Origin: DASUPK01 sp963797265
GTDB lineage: Bacteria > Actinomycetota > Thermoleophilia > Solirubrobacterales > 70-9
DNA: 64,000 nt
Assembly: GCA_963797265.1 (NCBI GenBank)
Contig: CAWCOY010000004.1
Coordinates: 124,001-188,000, forward strand
Direction of reading: 5' to 3'
Numbering within the stretch: the stretch's first letter is position 1; the number at the start of each line of letters is the position of its first letter. The translations under genes were made by a program, and so were the position numbers. Shown one piece after another: positions 1 to 7,968 of the stretch. The notes beneath the pieces are model-generated. The model did not search any database. It was not told the DNA's origin and saw only the letters and a program-made list of their open reading frames with translations.

Positions 1-573
1 CGCCAGCTCATTGGCGATCTCCATTCCCGAACAGCCGGGGCCGACCACCAGGGCCGACTTTCCCTCGTATGGCTTTGGGTTCCGGTACTCGGAGGAGTGG
101 ATCAACTCCCCCTGGAAGCGGTCGCGACCCGGCCAGTCGGGGAGGACGGGGGTCCCCTCCAGGCCGGTGGCCACGATCACCTGCGGTGCACGAAGCGCTC
201 CCGCGCTCGTCTGGACGATCCACCCTGTGACGTCGCGATCGATCCGGTGAACACCGGTTCCGAGCCGAAGGTCCATTCCTTCCTCGCCGGCATGGCGCTC
301 GATGTATTCGAGCAGCTGGTCGCGGCTGGGGAAGGTCGGTGTGCCCTTCGGGTAGGGACGACCCGGCAGCTGGGAGAAACGGCGCCAGGTGTTGAGCCGC
401 AGGCCCTCGTAGCGAGAACGCCACGAGGAGGCGACCTGGTCCGCCTGGTCGAGGACCACCGCGGACAATCCCGCGTCCTTGAGGGCGAGGGCCGAGGCGA
501 CGCCCGCGGGCCCAGCTCCGATGACGACGACCTGATGCTCTGGCGTGATTCCCTTCTCGCCCATTGCGACCAT
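1..573 (-). CDS. Flavin-containing monooxygenase-like FAD/NADPH oxidoreductase (3' end outside window)
   Basis: The first 191 residues of a two-dinucleotide-fold flavoprotein are present; the gene runs off the left edge. An FAD-binding GAGPAG lies at about residues 18-23. A second nucleotide motif (VVGPGCSGMEIANELA) lies at the very edge and fits NADPH binding. Between them is FQGELIHSSEY, which matches the FxGxxxHxxx[W/Y] fingerprint of class B monooxygenases (FMO/Baeyer-Villiger type). By family, such proteins insert oxygen from O2 into sulfur, nitrogen or ketone substrates; the substrate cannot be read from this part. The start is ATG at 573, with an in-frame ATG three codons later that could also be used. 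The gene stands alone, transcribed in the same direction as the LuxR gene at 646-2301 but separated by about 70 bases. Confidence 0.85.
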   Translation of the reverse strand, partial: MVAMGEKGITPEHQVVVIGAGPAGVASALALKDAGLSAVVLDQADQVASSWRSRYEGLRLNTWRRFSQLPGRPYPKGTPTFPSRDQLLEYIERHAGEEGMDLRLGTGVHRIDRDVTGWIVQTSAGALRAPQVIVATGLEGTPVLPDWPGRDRFQGELIHSSEYRNPKPYEGKSALVVGPGCSGMEIANELA

Positions 574-645
574 GACGCTACGGCGCCCTAGGTCGCCTCG
601 CATCGGATGAAACACCCAAATCCAGGGAGGTCAGGATGGGTGATC

Positions 646-2301
646 TCACCCAGTCGCGGATCGCACCAACCCGTGCTGGTGTGCATAGCTGGTGGCCGCG
701 GCGCGGGAGGAGACCCCGAGCTTGGCGTAGATGTTGCTGACGTGCCGGTCGACCGTCCGGACGCTGAGGACCAGGTCGGCCGCGATCTGCCTGTTTGTCT
801 CCCCGGCGGAAAGCATCCGCAGGACCTCGAGCTCGCGCTTGGTGAGATCGTGTGTTTCGACTTCGCGGCCGAGCTCCGATGGCCCCTCGACACGAGCGAG
901 GTCGGTGGCCGCACCCAGGCGGACGAACGTCTCCCTGGCCGCCTCCAGCTCGAGTCGGGCACTGTCCTCGTCACCCAGGCTCCCGCAGGCGCGCCCGATC
1001 AGCTCTCGCGCCCGGGCGCTCTCGTACGGCGCCGCCAACTGGCGCCAGATCTCGTCAGCGCGGCGCAGCGAGGCGAGCGACTCCTGGGGGCGTCCCGCGG
1101 CGAGCTCCATCATGCCGCGCGCCTGCGCGGCCATTGCACCGAGCGCACCCGGTTTCTCCTCGGCCTCGGCGAGGTCGTCGAGCTCCGCGCACGCTTCCTC
1201 CGCCGTCCGCAGGTCTTCGGCGGCTGCCACGACCTCGACGTAGGCCGGCAGCAGGCTCGCCCGCTTGCCCGGTTCCTTCGCCTCCGCGACCGCCCGCCGC
1301 ATCGCGGCCTCCGCTGCCTTCTCCTTGCCCTGGGCGAGCCTCAGCAGGGCGAGTCCCGGCTGGGGCTCCCGGCCGTGAGAACTCGCGGCGCGGAACGCGT
1401 CCTCGGCGGCTTCGTGCTCACCGCGCAGGCGGTGTACCTCGCCACGCTGGTAGTGGGCCTCGCCGGCGGCAACCGGGTTCTCTCCCTTGAGGCAGCGCTC
1501 GGCCGCGCGGCGCGCCTCGTCGATCGCCTCCTCCCACGAGCCTTCGAGGCGCATGATCTGGGTTCGGTGGACCAGGCAACGTCCCGTGAAGGCGACCAGA
1601 TCAGGCTGGTCCTTGCACCAGTCGGCCAAAGCGATCGTCCACTCCCGCGCGCGAGCAAGGTCATGGGCCTCCTCGCAGGAGAGGATGACGCCGCAGTAGA
1701 TGATCCCCGAGCTGACCGGTGATACCTCGCCCGCGAGAACGGCGACCATGGCCAGGTCGAGGTGCGCCAGGCCCTCTCGGAGCCTGCCGAGCCCGATCAG
1801 GGCGCTGCCCTGCGAGAAGGATCCGAGCGCCAGCAGATCGGCATCGCCGAAGCGCTCCCCGATCGCGGCTGCCTCGGCGGAGGCCGCCGCGGCGCGCTCT
1901 GATTCACCATCGGCCTCGTACTCGAAGATCCGCGCGAGCGTGAGATAGCCGCGCTCGACGCAGTCCGTCCCCTCACGCTCGAGCAGCCGATCCGCACGTC
2001 CGAACCAGCCGCCGGCGCGCCCGAACTCCCCGGATGTGGACAGCGTCAAGCCCAGCCAGAAGGCGCATCTGACCGCAGGCAGCGGGTCCTCGGCCTCGAG
2101 GTGCCCCCGATAGGCACGCTCCAGGAGCTCCTGATACTCCCGCTCGCGTCCGAGCATGTAGGCGGAGGTGGCGAGCTCCTCCAGGTCCCCCGGATCGAGC
2201 GGAGCCTGCCGGTCCGCGGCCGTCAGCGATTCGTAGGCGTCCCGCCACATCTGGCGGTCATACGAGTCACGCCCTCGTGCGAGATTCCCAGCGCTCTCCA
2301 C
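646..2301 (-). CDS. LuxR-family transcriptional regulator with TPR-like repeats
   Basis: A 551-residue protein whose last 65 or so residues form a LuxR/FixJ helix-turn-helix (LTKRELEVLRMLSAGETNRQ, then VRTVDRHVSNIYAKLG). The rest is Ala/Glu/Leu-rich alpha-helix with repeated tetratricopeptide-like helix pairs. No P-loop ATPase domain is visible, so it resembles the shortened MalT/LAL-like regulators whose TPR array senses a partner or ligand. The GTG start at 2301 lies three bases past the stop of the ohr-like gene, so the two are probably one transcript with coupled translation; no Shine-Dalgarno sequence is seen. The position suggests a role in peroxide or general stress control. That is inference from context. 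Confidence 0.85.
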   Translation of the reverse strand: MESAGNLARGRDSYDRQMWRDAYESLTAADRQAPLDPGDLEELATSAYMLGREREYQELLERAYRGHLEAEDPLPAVRCAFWLGLTLSTSGEFGRAGGWFGRADRLLEREGTDCVERGYLTLARIFEYEADGESERAAAASAEAAAIGERFGDADLLALGSFSQGSALIGLGRLREGLAHLDLAMVAVLAGEVSPVSSGIIYCGVILSCEEAHDLARAREWTIALADWCKDQPDLVAFTGRCLVHRTQIMRLEGSWEEAIDEARRAAERCLKGENPVAAGEAHYQRGEVHRLRGEHEAAEDAFRAASSHGREPQPGLALLRLAQGKEKAAEAAMRRAVAEAKEPGKRASLLPAYVEVVAAAEDLRTAEEACAELDDLAEAEEKPGALGAMAAQARGMMELAAGRPQESLASLRRADEIWRQLAAPYESARARELIGRACGSLGDEDSARLELEAARETFVRLGAATDLARVEGPSELGREVETHDLTKRELEVLRMLSAGETNRQIAADLVLSVRTVDRHVSNIYAKLGVSSRAAATSYAHQHGLVRSATG

Positions 2302-2304
2302 CGC

Positions 2305-2739
2305 TTAGACGGCTTGGCCGTTCGCGGTCAGCGTCACATCGATGTTGCCGCGGGTTGCGTTGGAGTAGGGGCAGACCTGGTGGGCGGCCTTCACCACCTC
2401 GATGGCGGCCGCGTCGTCGTCGATTGACGGAAGCGTGACGTCCAGCTCCACCGCGACATCGAAGCCTCGGGACTCGTTCGCCACCAGGCTCACCTTGGAG
2501 TCGATGACCGCATCGTCGGCCGCCACCTTCTGACGGCGCGAGACGGTGGAGAGTGCCCCCTCGAAGCAGGCTGCGAAGCCGACGGCGAAGAGCTGCTCCG
2601 GATTCGTGCCTCCCCCCTCGCCTCCGAGCTCGGTCGGGATTCGCACTTCGACCTCGAGCGCGCCGTCAGTCGTCTTGCCGTGGCCCTTGAGGCGGCCACC
2701 GGTGACGGTGGCCTCCGCCGTGTAGAGCGCCTTTGCCAT
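2305..2739 (-). CDS. ohr: Organic hydroperoxide resistance protein, Ohr subfamily of OsmC
   Basis: 144 residues. Ohr/OsmC proteins are thiol peroxidases that reduce organic hydroperoxides, usually with dihydrolipoamide as reductant. The two catalytic cysteines are visible: one in GFAACFEGAL and one in VCPYSNATRGN. The N-terminus ALYTAEATVTGGR is typical of Ohr rather than OsmC. The ATG at 2739 is preceded by AAGGAG at five bases; the GTG two codons upstream overlaps that site and is less likely. It is first in an operon with the LuxR gene. No MarR-type OhrR regulator is adjacent, so control may instead run through the LuxR protein. Confidence 0.93.
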   Translation of the reverse strand: MAKALYTAEATVTGGRLKGHGKTTDGALEVEVRIPTELGGEGGGTNPEQLFAVGFAACFEGALSTVSRRQKVAADDAVIDSKVSLVANESRGFDVAVELDVTLPSIDDDAAAIEVVKAAHQVCPYSNATRGNIDVTLTANGQAV

Positions 2740-2812
2740 GTCCACTCCTTCGAAGTTGGAGAGCGGATGGCTAGTTTTTCATGCAGATCGCGAACGCCAC
2801 CATGTTGGACGC

Positions 2813-3397
2813 TCAGTGGATCGACTCAACTGCGGCGGGCCAGATCTCCGCGACGCGTTTCGCGATCACGTCAACGCGCACGTGCGGGAAGAGTCCGTAG
2901 CCGGGCGGCGGATCGTCCTGATCGATGTACTCCTTTACCCAGAAGCCGTACTCGCCGTGCAGGAGGCGAGCGGCCCGTTCCGCGGTGAGCGGCTTGAAGG
3001 CCGACTCGGCGAGATCGAGCGCCGCGGCATCGAGGCGGGAGAGGACCGGCTCCAGACGCGCCGCGTCCCATTCGCTCCAGTCCGCGACGTCCCGTCCGTA
3101 GGAGGTGCCGTCGCAGTGGGCGACGAATCCGCAGTCGGCAAGCTCACGCGCCCGGCGCAGCTCCCCCTCCCGCGCGAGGCGGGAGCCGCGAAACGCTCGC
3201 AGGTCCTCATAGAGATCCGGGCGCAGCCGAAGGGCGAAGCGCTTGACGAGCCGCGCCGACTTGTAGCCGCGGCGGTGCTGCTCGAAGCGAGTCTCAGGGT
3301 CGCGAGCGCTCGAGCCGACGTAGACCCAGGGGATGCGGGGATCGCGGCGGCGGCCGGCTTCGCGAGCGAGCTCGATCACGTAGACGCGAGAGGGCAT
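2813..3397 (-). CDS. GIY-YIG-like nuclease domain protein
   Basis: 194 residues. The N-terminus reads VYVIEL followed by WVYVGSSARDPETRFEQHRRG, which matches the two strands (GIY...YIG) and catalytic Arg helix of the GIY-YIG nuclease fold. A Glu-rich stretch further on (REGELRRARELADCG) could supply the metal-binding Glu. The C-terminal half (EYGFWVKEYIDQDDPPPGYG) is not recognised. Family members cut DNA in repair, restriction or homing; nothing in the context picks one. The ATG at 3397 is preferred over a TTG two codons upstream. It is a solitary gene between ohr and korB. Confidence 0.6.
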   Translation of the reverse strand: MPSRVYVIELAREAGRRRDPRIPWVYVGSSARDPETRFEQHRRGYKSARLVKRFALRLRPDLYEDLRAFRGSRLAREGELRRARELADCGFVAHCDGTSYGRDVADWSEWDAARLEPVLSRLDAAALDLAESAFKPLTAERAARLLHGEYGFWVKEYIDQDDPPPGYGLFPHVRVDVIAKRVAEIWPAAVESIH

Positions 3398-3440
3398 CGC
3401 CAACTGCTTCGACAGCGCCGGGGAGGCGCCTCCAGGCGGG

Positions 3441-4517
3441 TCAGTCGATGGTCCAGGTGTCCCCGGAGCGAAGCAGCGAGCTGAGGTCGTCGTCGCCGAC
3501 CCTCTCGTGGGCCGCGGCGAGCTCCTCGCTCGCGCCCTCGGCGTACGTGGGCCGGTCGCTGGAGCGAATCACGCCGAGCGGCGTGGCGCCGGTGGGCCGA
3601 TCGGCCAGCCGCGCCAGCGCGTAGGCGAGGGTCGGGTCGTCGGCGTCATGCACGACGAGGGCGTCCTCGCCGACCTCGCTGATCTCGGCGATCTCGAGCC
3701 GCCCGCCGGCGGAGCGGACGACCCCGCGCTCGCCCTCGGTGCCGAAGCGGATCGGCTCGCCGTCGACGAGCCGGATCTGGTTCGCCTCCTTGCCCTTTGC
3801 CCGAACCGCGTCGAAGGCCCCGTCGTTGAAGACGTTGCAGTTCTGGTAGATCTCGACGAGGGAGGAGCCGTTGTGCGCAGCGGCGGCCCGGAGGACGTCG
3901 GTCTCGTGGTCGCGGTCGGTGTCCACGGTGCGGGCGACGAAGCTGGCATCCGCGCCGAGGGCGAGGGCGACGGGATTGAAGGGGTGGTCCTGGGAGCCGA
4001 ACGGCGTCGACTTGGTGACCTTGCCCTGCTCCGAGGTCGGCGAGTACTGGCCCTTGGTGAGGCCGTAGATCTGGTTGTTGAAGAGCAGGATGTTGATCGG
4101 GACGTTGCGCCGCAGGGCGTGGATCAGGTGGTTCCCGCCGATGGACAGGGAGTCGCCGTCACCCGTGATGACCCAGACCGAGAGGTCGGGACGGGCGATC
4201 GCCAGCCCGGTGGCGAGAGCCGGGGCACGGCCGTGGATGCCGTGCACGCCATAGGTGCTCATGTAGTAGGCGAAGCGCCCGGAGCAGCCGATCCCGGCGA
4301 CGAAGACGATCTTCTCGGGCGGGATGCCCATCTCCGGAAGGAACTGCTGAACCGTGGCGAGGATCGCGTAGTCCCCGCACCCCGGGCACCAGCGCGTCTC
4401 CGCATCGGAGGCGAAGTCCTTCTTGGTCAGCGTGAGGGCGGCGCCGTTGGTCGCCGCCTCAGGCGCGCCGCCATTCGTCGGATGTCCCTTGCCGTTGTTG
4501 ATGCTGGTCTCGCTCAC
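3441..4517 (-). CDS. korB: 2-oxoacid:ferredoxin oxidoreductase, beta subunit (2-oxoglutarate type)
   Basis: 358 residues; the thiamine-diphosphate-binding half of a two-subunit oxidoreductase that decarboxylates 2-oxoacids (likely 2-oxoglutarate) to the acyl-CoA and reduces ferredoxin. WCPGCGDYAIL and the Cys in AGIGCSGRF are candidate ligands for the [4Fe-4S] cluster. The TPP motif runs GDGDSLSIGGNHLIHA to LLFNNQIYG. A C-terminal extension of about 80 residues resembles that of actinobacterial KorB. Its ATG overlaps the korA stop by four bases (ATGA), so the subunits are co-translated. The oxoacid specificity is inferred from resemblance to mycobacterial KorAB. Confidence 0.92.
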   Translation of the reverse strand: MSETSINNGKGHPTNGGAPEAATNGAALTLTKKDFASDAETRWCPGCGDYAILATVQQFLPEMGIPPEKIVFVAGIGCSGRFAYYMSTYGVHGIHGRAPALATGLAIARPDLSVWVITGDGDSLSIGGNHLIHALRRNVPINILLFNNQIYGLTKGQYSPTSEQGKVTKSTPFGSQDHPFNPVALALGADASFVARTVDTDRDHETDVLRAAAAHNGSSLVEIYQNCNVFNDGAFDAVRAKGKEANQIRLVDGEPIRFGTEGERGVVRSAGGRLEIAEISEVGEDALVVHDADDPTLAYALARLADRPTGATPLGVIRSSDRPTYAEGASEELAAAHERVGDDDLSSLLRSGDTWTID

Positions 4518-6349
4518 TTGTCCAGATGGGCGCTGATGACGTCGTCGAGCTCCTCGGCGAAGATCGGCAGGCCCTCCACCTTGTTGTAGCGCTCGGCGTC
4601 GACCAGGTACTCCGCCCGGATGATCCGCCAGAGCTGACCCGAATTGGTCTCCGGGATCAACACCCTCTTGTAAGAGCGGATCAGGTCGCCAGTGTTCCGC
4701 GGCAGGGGGTTGAGGTGGCGCATGTGCGCGCAGGCGACCTTGCCGCCGCGGCGGCGGATGCGCCTGGCGGCGCCGGTGATCGCGCCGTAGGTCGAGCCCC
4801 AGCCGAGGACAAGCAGGTCGGCGCCGTCGGGATCGTCGGGAACCAGCTCGCCGATCTCATCGGCGATGCCGGCGACCTTGGCGGCCCGGAGCTCGGTCAT
4901 CCGCGCGTGGTTCTCGGGCTCGTAGGAGATCTGCCCGGTGACGTCCTCCTTCTCGAGGCCGCCAACCACATGGGCGAGGCCCGGCGTCCCGGGCACGGCC
5001 CATGGACGGGCGCCGCGCTCGTCCCGGGCGTAGGGCTGGAAGTCGTCCTCGGCCTGCGTCGCGAAGGCTGGATCGATCTCCGGCAGATCGGCGACCTCCG
5101 GCAGCCGCCAGGGCTCCGAGGAGTTGGCGAGGAAGGTGTCGGAGAGCAGGATCACCGGGGTCCGGTAGGTGATCGCGATCCGGGCCGCCTCGAGCGCCGC
5201 ATCGAAGCAGTCCGCCGGAGTCGAAGCGGCGACGATCGGCAGCGGCGACTCCCCGTGGCGCCCGTACATCGCGGTGAGCAGGTCGGCGGCCTCGGTCTTG
5301 GTCGGCATCCCCGTCGAGGGCCCGGCACGCTGAACGTCGATCACCAGCAGCGGCAGCTCGAGCGCGACGGCAAGCCCGATCGTCTCGGCCTTCAGGTCCA
5401 TCCCCGGGCCGGCGGTCGCGGTCACGCCAAGGTGCCCGCCGAAGACGGCGCCGAGGGCCATGTTGGCGGCGGCGATCTCGTCCTCCGCCTGGACCGTCCG
5501 CACGCCGAACTTGCGTTGCCGGGAGAGCTCGTGGAGAAGCTCGGAGGCCGGCGTGATCGGGTAGCTCGCGAGGAACAGGGGCAGGCCGCTGCGCACGCTC
5601 GCGGCCACGAGGCCGAGCGCCGTTGCGTTGGTTCCGTTGACGGCCCGGTAGGTTCCGGGCTCCGCCGGCGCCGCCTTGACCTGGTAGCTGACCTGGAGCA
5701 GCTCCGCGGTCTCGCCGAAGTTGAAGCCCGCCCGGAAGGCGGCGAGATTGGCATCTCGGATCGGCGGGTTCGACTCGAACTTCCTCTCGATCCAGCCGAC
5801 CGTCGAGTCGGTCGGCCGGCCGTACATCCAGGAGACCAGGCCGAGGGCGAAGAAGTTCTTCGAGCGGGCGGCGTCGCGCGAGTTGATCTCGATCCCCTCC
5901 GTCGCCCGGATCGTCATCGAGGTCATCGGCACTCGGAAGAGCTGGTAGCCGTCGAGTGAGTCGTCCTCGAGCGGGTTGGCGTCGTAGTGCGCCTTGCCCA
6001 GGTTGCCCTTGGTGAAGCCGTCCTCGTTCGCGATCACGATCCCGCCGGGCTCGAGCTCCGCCAGGTTCGCCTTCAGGGCGGCGGGATTCATCGCGACGAG
6101 CACGTTCGGTCGCCCCCCAGGCGTGAGGATCTCCCGCGAGGCGAAGTGGATCTGGAAGGCCGAGACCCCAGCCAGCGTGCCGGCGGGGGCCCGGATCTCG
6201 GCCGGGAAGTCCGGCAGCGTGACCAGGTCGTTGCCGATCAGCGCGGTCTCGGCGGCGAAGAGGTTGCCGGAGAGCTGGATGCCATCGCCGGAGTCACCCG
6301 CGAAGCGGATGACGACCCTCTCCTTCTCTTCAACGCTTTTCTGTTCCAC
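4514..6349 (-). CDS. korA: 2-oxoacid:ferredoxin oxidoreductase, fused gamma-alpha subunit
   Basis: About 611 residues. An N-terminal gamma domain (residues 1-190, GDSGDGIQLSGNL near the start) is followed by the alpha domain with PITPASELLHELS and EDEIAAANMALGA, which forms the active site with KorB. This fused layout is normal for the KorAB type. The open frame extends almost 280 codons upstream without a stop, but that part is low-complexity and unlike any protein. The GTG at 6349 (VEQKSVEEKERVVIRFAG) fits the family N-terminus. No strong ribosome site is visible. KorA and KorB would supply reduced ferredoxin to the oxidative or reductive TCA step. Confidence 0.9.
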   Translation of the reverse strand: MEQKSVEEKERVVIRFAGDSGDGIQLSGNLFAAETALIGNDLVTLPDFPAEIRAPAGTLAGVSAFQIHFASREILTPGGRPNVLVAMNPAALKANLAELEPGGIVIANEDGFTKGNLGKAHYDANPLEDDSLDGYQLFRVPMTSMTIRATEGIEINSRDAARSKNFFALGLVSWMYGRPTDSTVGWIERKFESNPPIRDANLAAFRAGFNFGETAELLQVSYQVKAAPAEPGTYRAVNGTNATALGLVAASVRSGLPLFLASYPITPASELLHELSRQRKFGVRTVQAEDEIAAANMALGAVFGGHLGVTATAGPGMDLKAETIGLAVALELPLLVIDVQRAGPSTGMPTKTEAADLLTAMYGRHGESPLPIVAASTPADCFDAALEAARIAITYRTPVILLSDTFLANSSEPWRLPEVADLPEIDPAFATQAEDDFQPYARDERGARPWAVPGTPGLAHVVGGLEKEDVTGQISYEPENHARMTELRAAKVAGIADEIGELVPDDPDGADLLVLGWGSTYGAITGAARRIRRRGGKVACAHMRHLNPLPRNTGDLIRSYKRVLIPETNSGQLWRIIRAEYLVDAERYNKVEGLPIFAEELDDVISAHLDK

Positions 6350-6426
6350 CTGACGCGGGCTCGCCCCATACCCGAGCTCGTTGTTCGAGTGTAGAGATCC
6401 GCTCGGCCCCGCCGGCGTCGCTCGCC

Positions 6427-6912
6427 CTAAGGGCCGTCGTTGTTGTTCGCGACGGTGATGGTCGTGGGGACCGTTGCCGAGGGGCTCTCTGTGACTGTGG
6501 GTTGTGATGGAACCGGAATCTCCGGCGCTGCCTGCGGGGGCTGCGGTCGGGGCGCGGGCGAGGGCTTCGGCCGCGGTGCCCGCGGGGGCTTCTGCCCGGG
6601 AGTGACCACGGGCGCCTCTGCACCGGCGTCCCCCGGTTGAGCCGCCTGCGGTCCGCGGGAGCTGGAACGACTGATGCCCCGGGCTTTGCCCGTGGCCCGC
6701 TCGGTGCGATCGTCCTGCGGCGCTGCAGTCTTTTGGGCCTCCCCGCCTACTGCCGGAGCGGCAGGCGGAGCGGACGCTGCCTCGGGCGACTGTTGGGAAG
6801 AATCGCTGCCGTCGGTGCCGGAAAGCAATGCACTCAGGATTATCAGCACCGGAACCAGGATCGCGGCTATCCACGCGATCCGCACGATCCCGGAAACTGT
6901 CGAGGGAGTCAC
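6427..6912 (-). CDS. Hypothetical membrane-anchored Pro/Ala-rich protein
   Basis: 161 residues. One N-terminal hydrophobic helix (about residues 8-31, IAWIAAILVPVLIILSALLSG) is followed by a long disordered tail rich in Pro, Ala, Ser and Gln, ending NNNDGP. This would leave the tail outside the cell. No family is recognised. Codon third positions are strongly GC, like neighbouring genes, which supports real coding, but low-complexity frames can arise by chance here. It sits between korA and a divergent secreted protein gene. Confidence 0.5.
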   Translation of the reverse strand: MTPSTVSGIVRIAWIAAILVPVLIILSALLSGTDGSDSSQQSPEAASAPPAAPAVGGEAQKTAAPQDDRTERATGKARGISRSSSRGPQAAQPGDAGAEAPVVTPGQKPPRAPRPKPSPAPRPQPPQAAPEIPVPSQPTVTESPSATVPTTITVANNNDGP

Positions 6913-7046
6913 CGCTCACGGCGAGCATTCCACCACGCGCCTGCTCCCAAACACGTCCGCGCCATAGCTGGACAGGCGTTCCCTTGCGGAGCCGACTCGA
7001 CCCGATATAGGCTGCCCACCCCAGGGACGAAGCGGAGGGACCTGAG

Positions 7047-7961
7047 ATGGATCGAGGGTTCGCCAGGACCGCCCTGCCTCGACGGAATCTGCGGCTGCTT
7101 GAGCGTTTTGCTCTCGCCGCCTTACTCGCTGCCCTGTTGCTCGGCTCGAGCGTCTCGCGGGCGGGGGCGATTGTGACGATCGGGAGCAACCTGGCGCGGG
7201 AGCCGAACAGCTCAGCGGATTACAGCCCACGCCCGACGTTCAGCAATGTTTCGCTCCCGTCCGGCCGCCAAGCTCCCGGCGGCCTTTCCTCGCCTGTGAA
7301 CGGGACAGTCGTGCGGTGGCGGATCCGCGTCGGGGACTCTGCGCGGGTCACCAACCTCCGGATCATCAGGCCGCTGGGCGGCGGGTTGTTCACCGGAGCG
7401 GGCACGTCGGCCTCAGTGACACCCCCGATCCATGCAACGACCTCCTACGCCGTGCAGCTTCCGATCCAGATCGGCGATTACATAGGACTCGACTGCTGCA
7501 ATCCTGGAGCGCCCGGCGCTGAATTTTTCGTCACGGGAAACACCGCCATCCGCAGCGAGTGGCAGCCAAGCCTCGCCAACGGCGGGTCGGGGCGGGCGCC
7601 GTCCAGAACGAACCCGTACGAGATTGCCCTCAACGCCGACATCGAGCCCACCTCGACCTTCAGCCTCGGCGAGATCACGCGCAACAAGAAGAAGGGAACG
7701 GCGACGCTGATGGCCAATCTCCCGAACGCCGGCGAGCTGACCGGGGCGGGCAAGGGCGTCAAGGTCGCAAACGCCGCCGTCATCAGCAAGACGGTAAGCG
7801 CACCGGGCAGCGTGATGCTGCTGATCAAGGCGAAGGGGAAGAAGAAGAGGATGCTGAACTCAACCGGCAAGGTTAAGGTCAAGCCGAAGATCACCTACAC
7901 CCCGACGGGCGGCAACCCGGCCACCCAGTCGGTGAAGCTGAAGCTGAAGAAAAAGCTCTAG
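7047..7961 (+). CDS. Secreted protein with Lys-rich C-terminal tail (Thermoleophilia-type)
   Basis: 304 residues. A signal peptide (twin-Arg-containing start, hydrophobic core ALAALLAALLLGSS, probable cut after RAGA) leads into a beta-rich domain of about 190 residues with a DCCNPG cysteine pair. The last 90 residues (GEITRNKKKGTATLMANLP, later KLKLKKKL at the end) form a basic beta-repeat tail. In my recollection this tail recurs in secreted proteins of Solirubrobacter and Conexibacter. GGAGGG lies seven bases before the ATG. Function unknown; extracellular, possibly wall-associated through the basic tail. Confidence 0.8.
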   Translation: MDRGFARTALPRRNLRLLERFALAALLAALLLGSSVSRAGAIVTIGSNLAREPNSSADYSPRPTFSNVSLPSGRQAPGGLSSPVNGTVVRWRIRVGDSARVTNLRIIRPLGGGLFTGAGTSASVTPPIHATTSYAVQLPIQIGDYIGLDCCNPGAPGAEFFVTGNTAIRSEWQPSLANGGSGRAPSRTNPYEIALNADIEPTSTFSLGEITRNKKKGTATLMANLPNAGELTGAGKGVKVANAAVISKTVSAPGSVMLLIKAKGKKKRMLNSTGKVKVKPKITYTPTGGNPATQSVKLKLKKKL

Positions 7962-7968
7962 GCGCAGA

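Noticed and set aside
3507..5959. Long plus-strand frames antisense to korB and korA.
   Set aside because: They lack recognisable motifs and mirror the codon pattern of the real genes.
6350..7189. An 891-residue open frame starting 280 codons upstream of korA.
   Set aside because: The upstream part is low-complexity and overlaps the antisense Pro-rich and secreted protein genes. The family N-terminus begins at GTG 6349.
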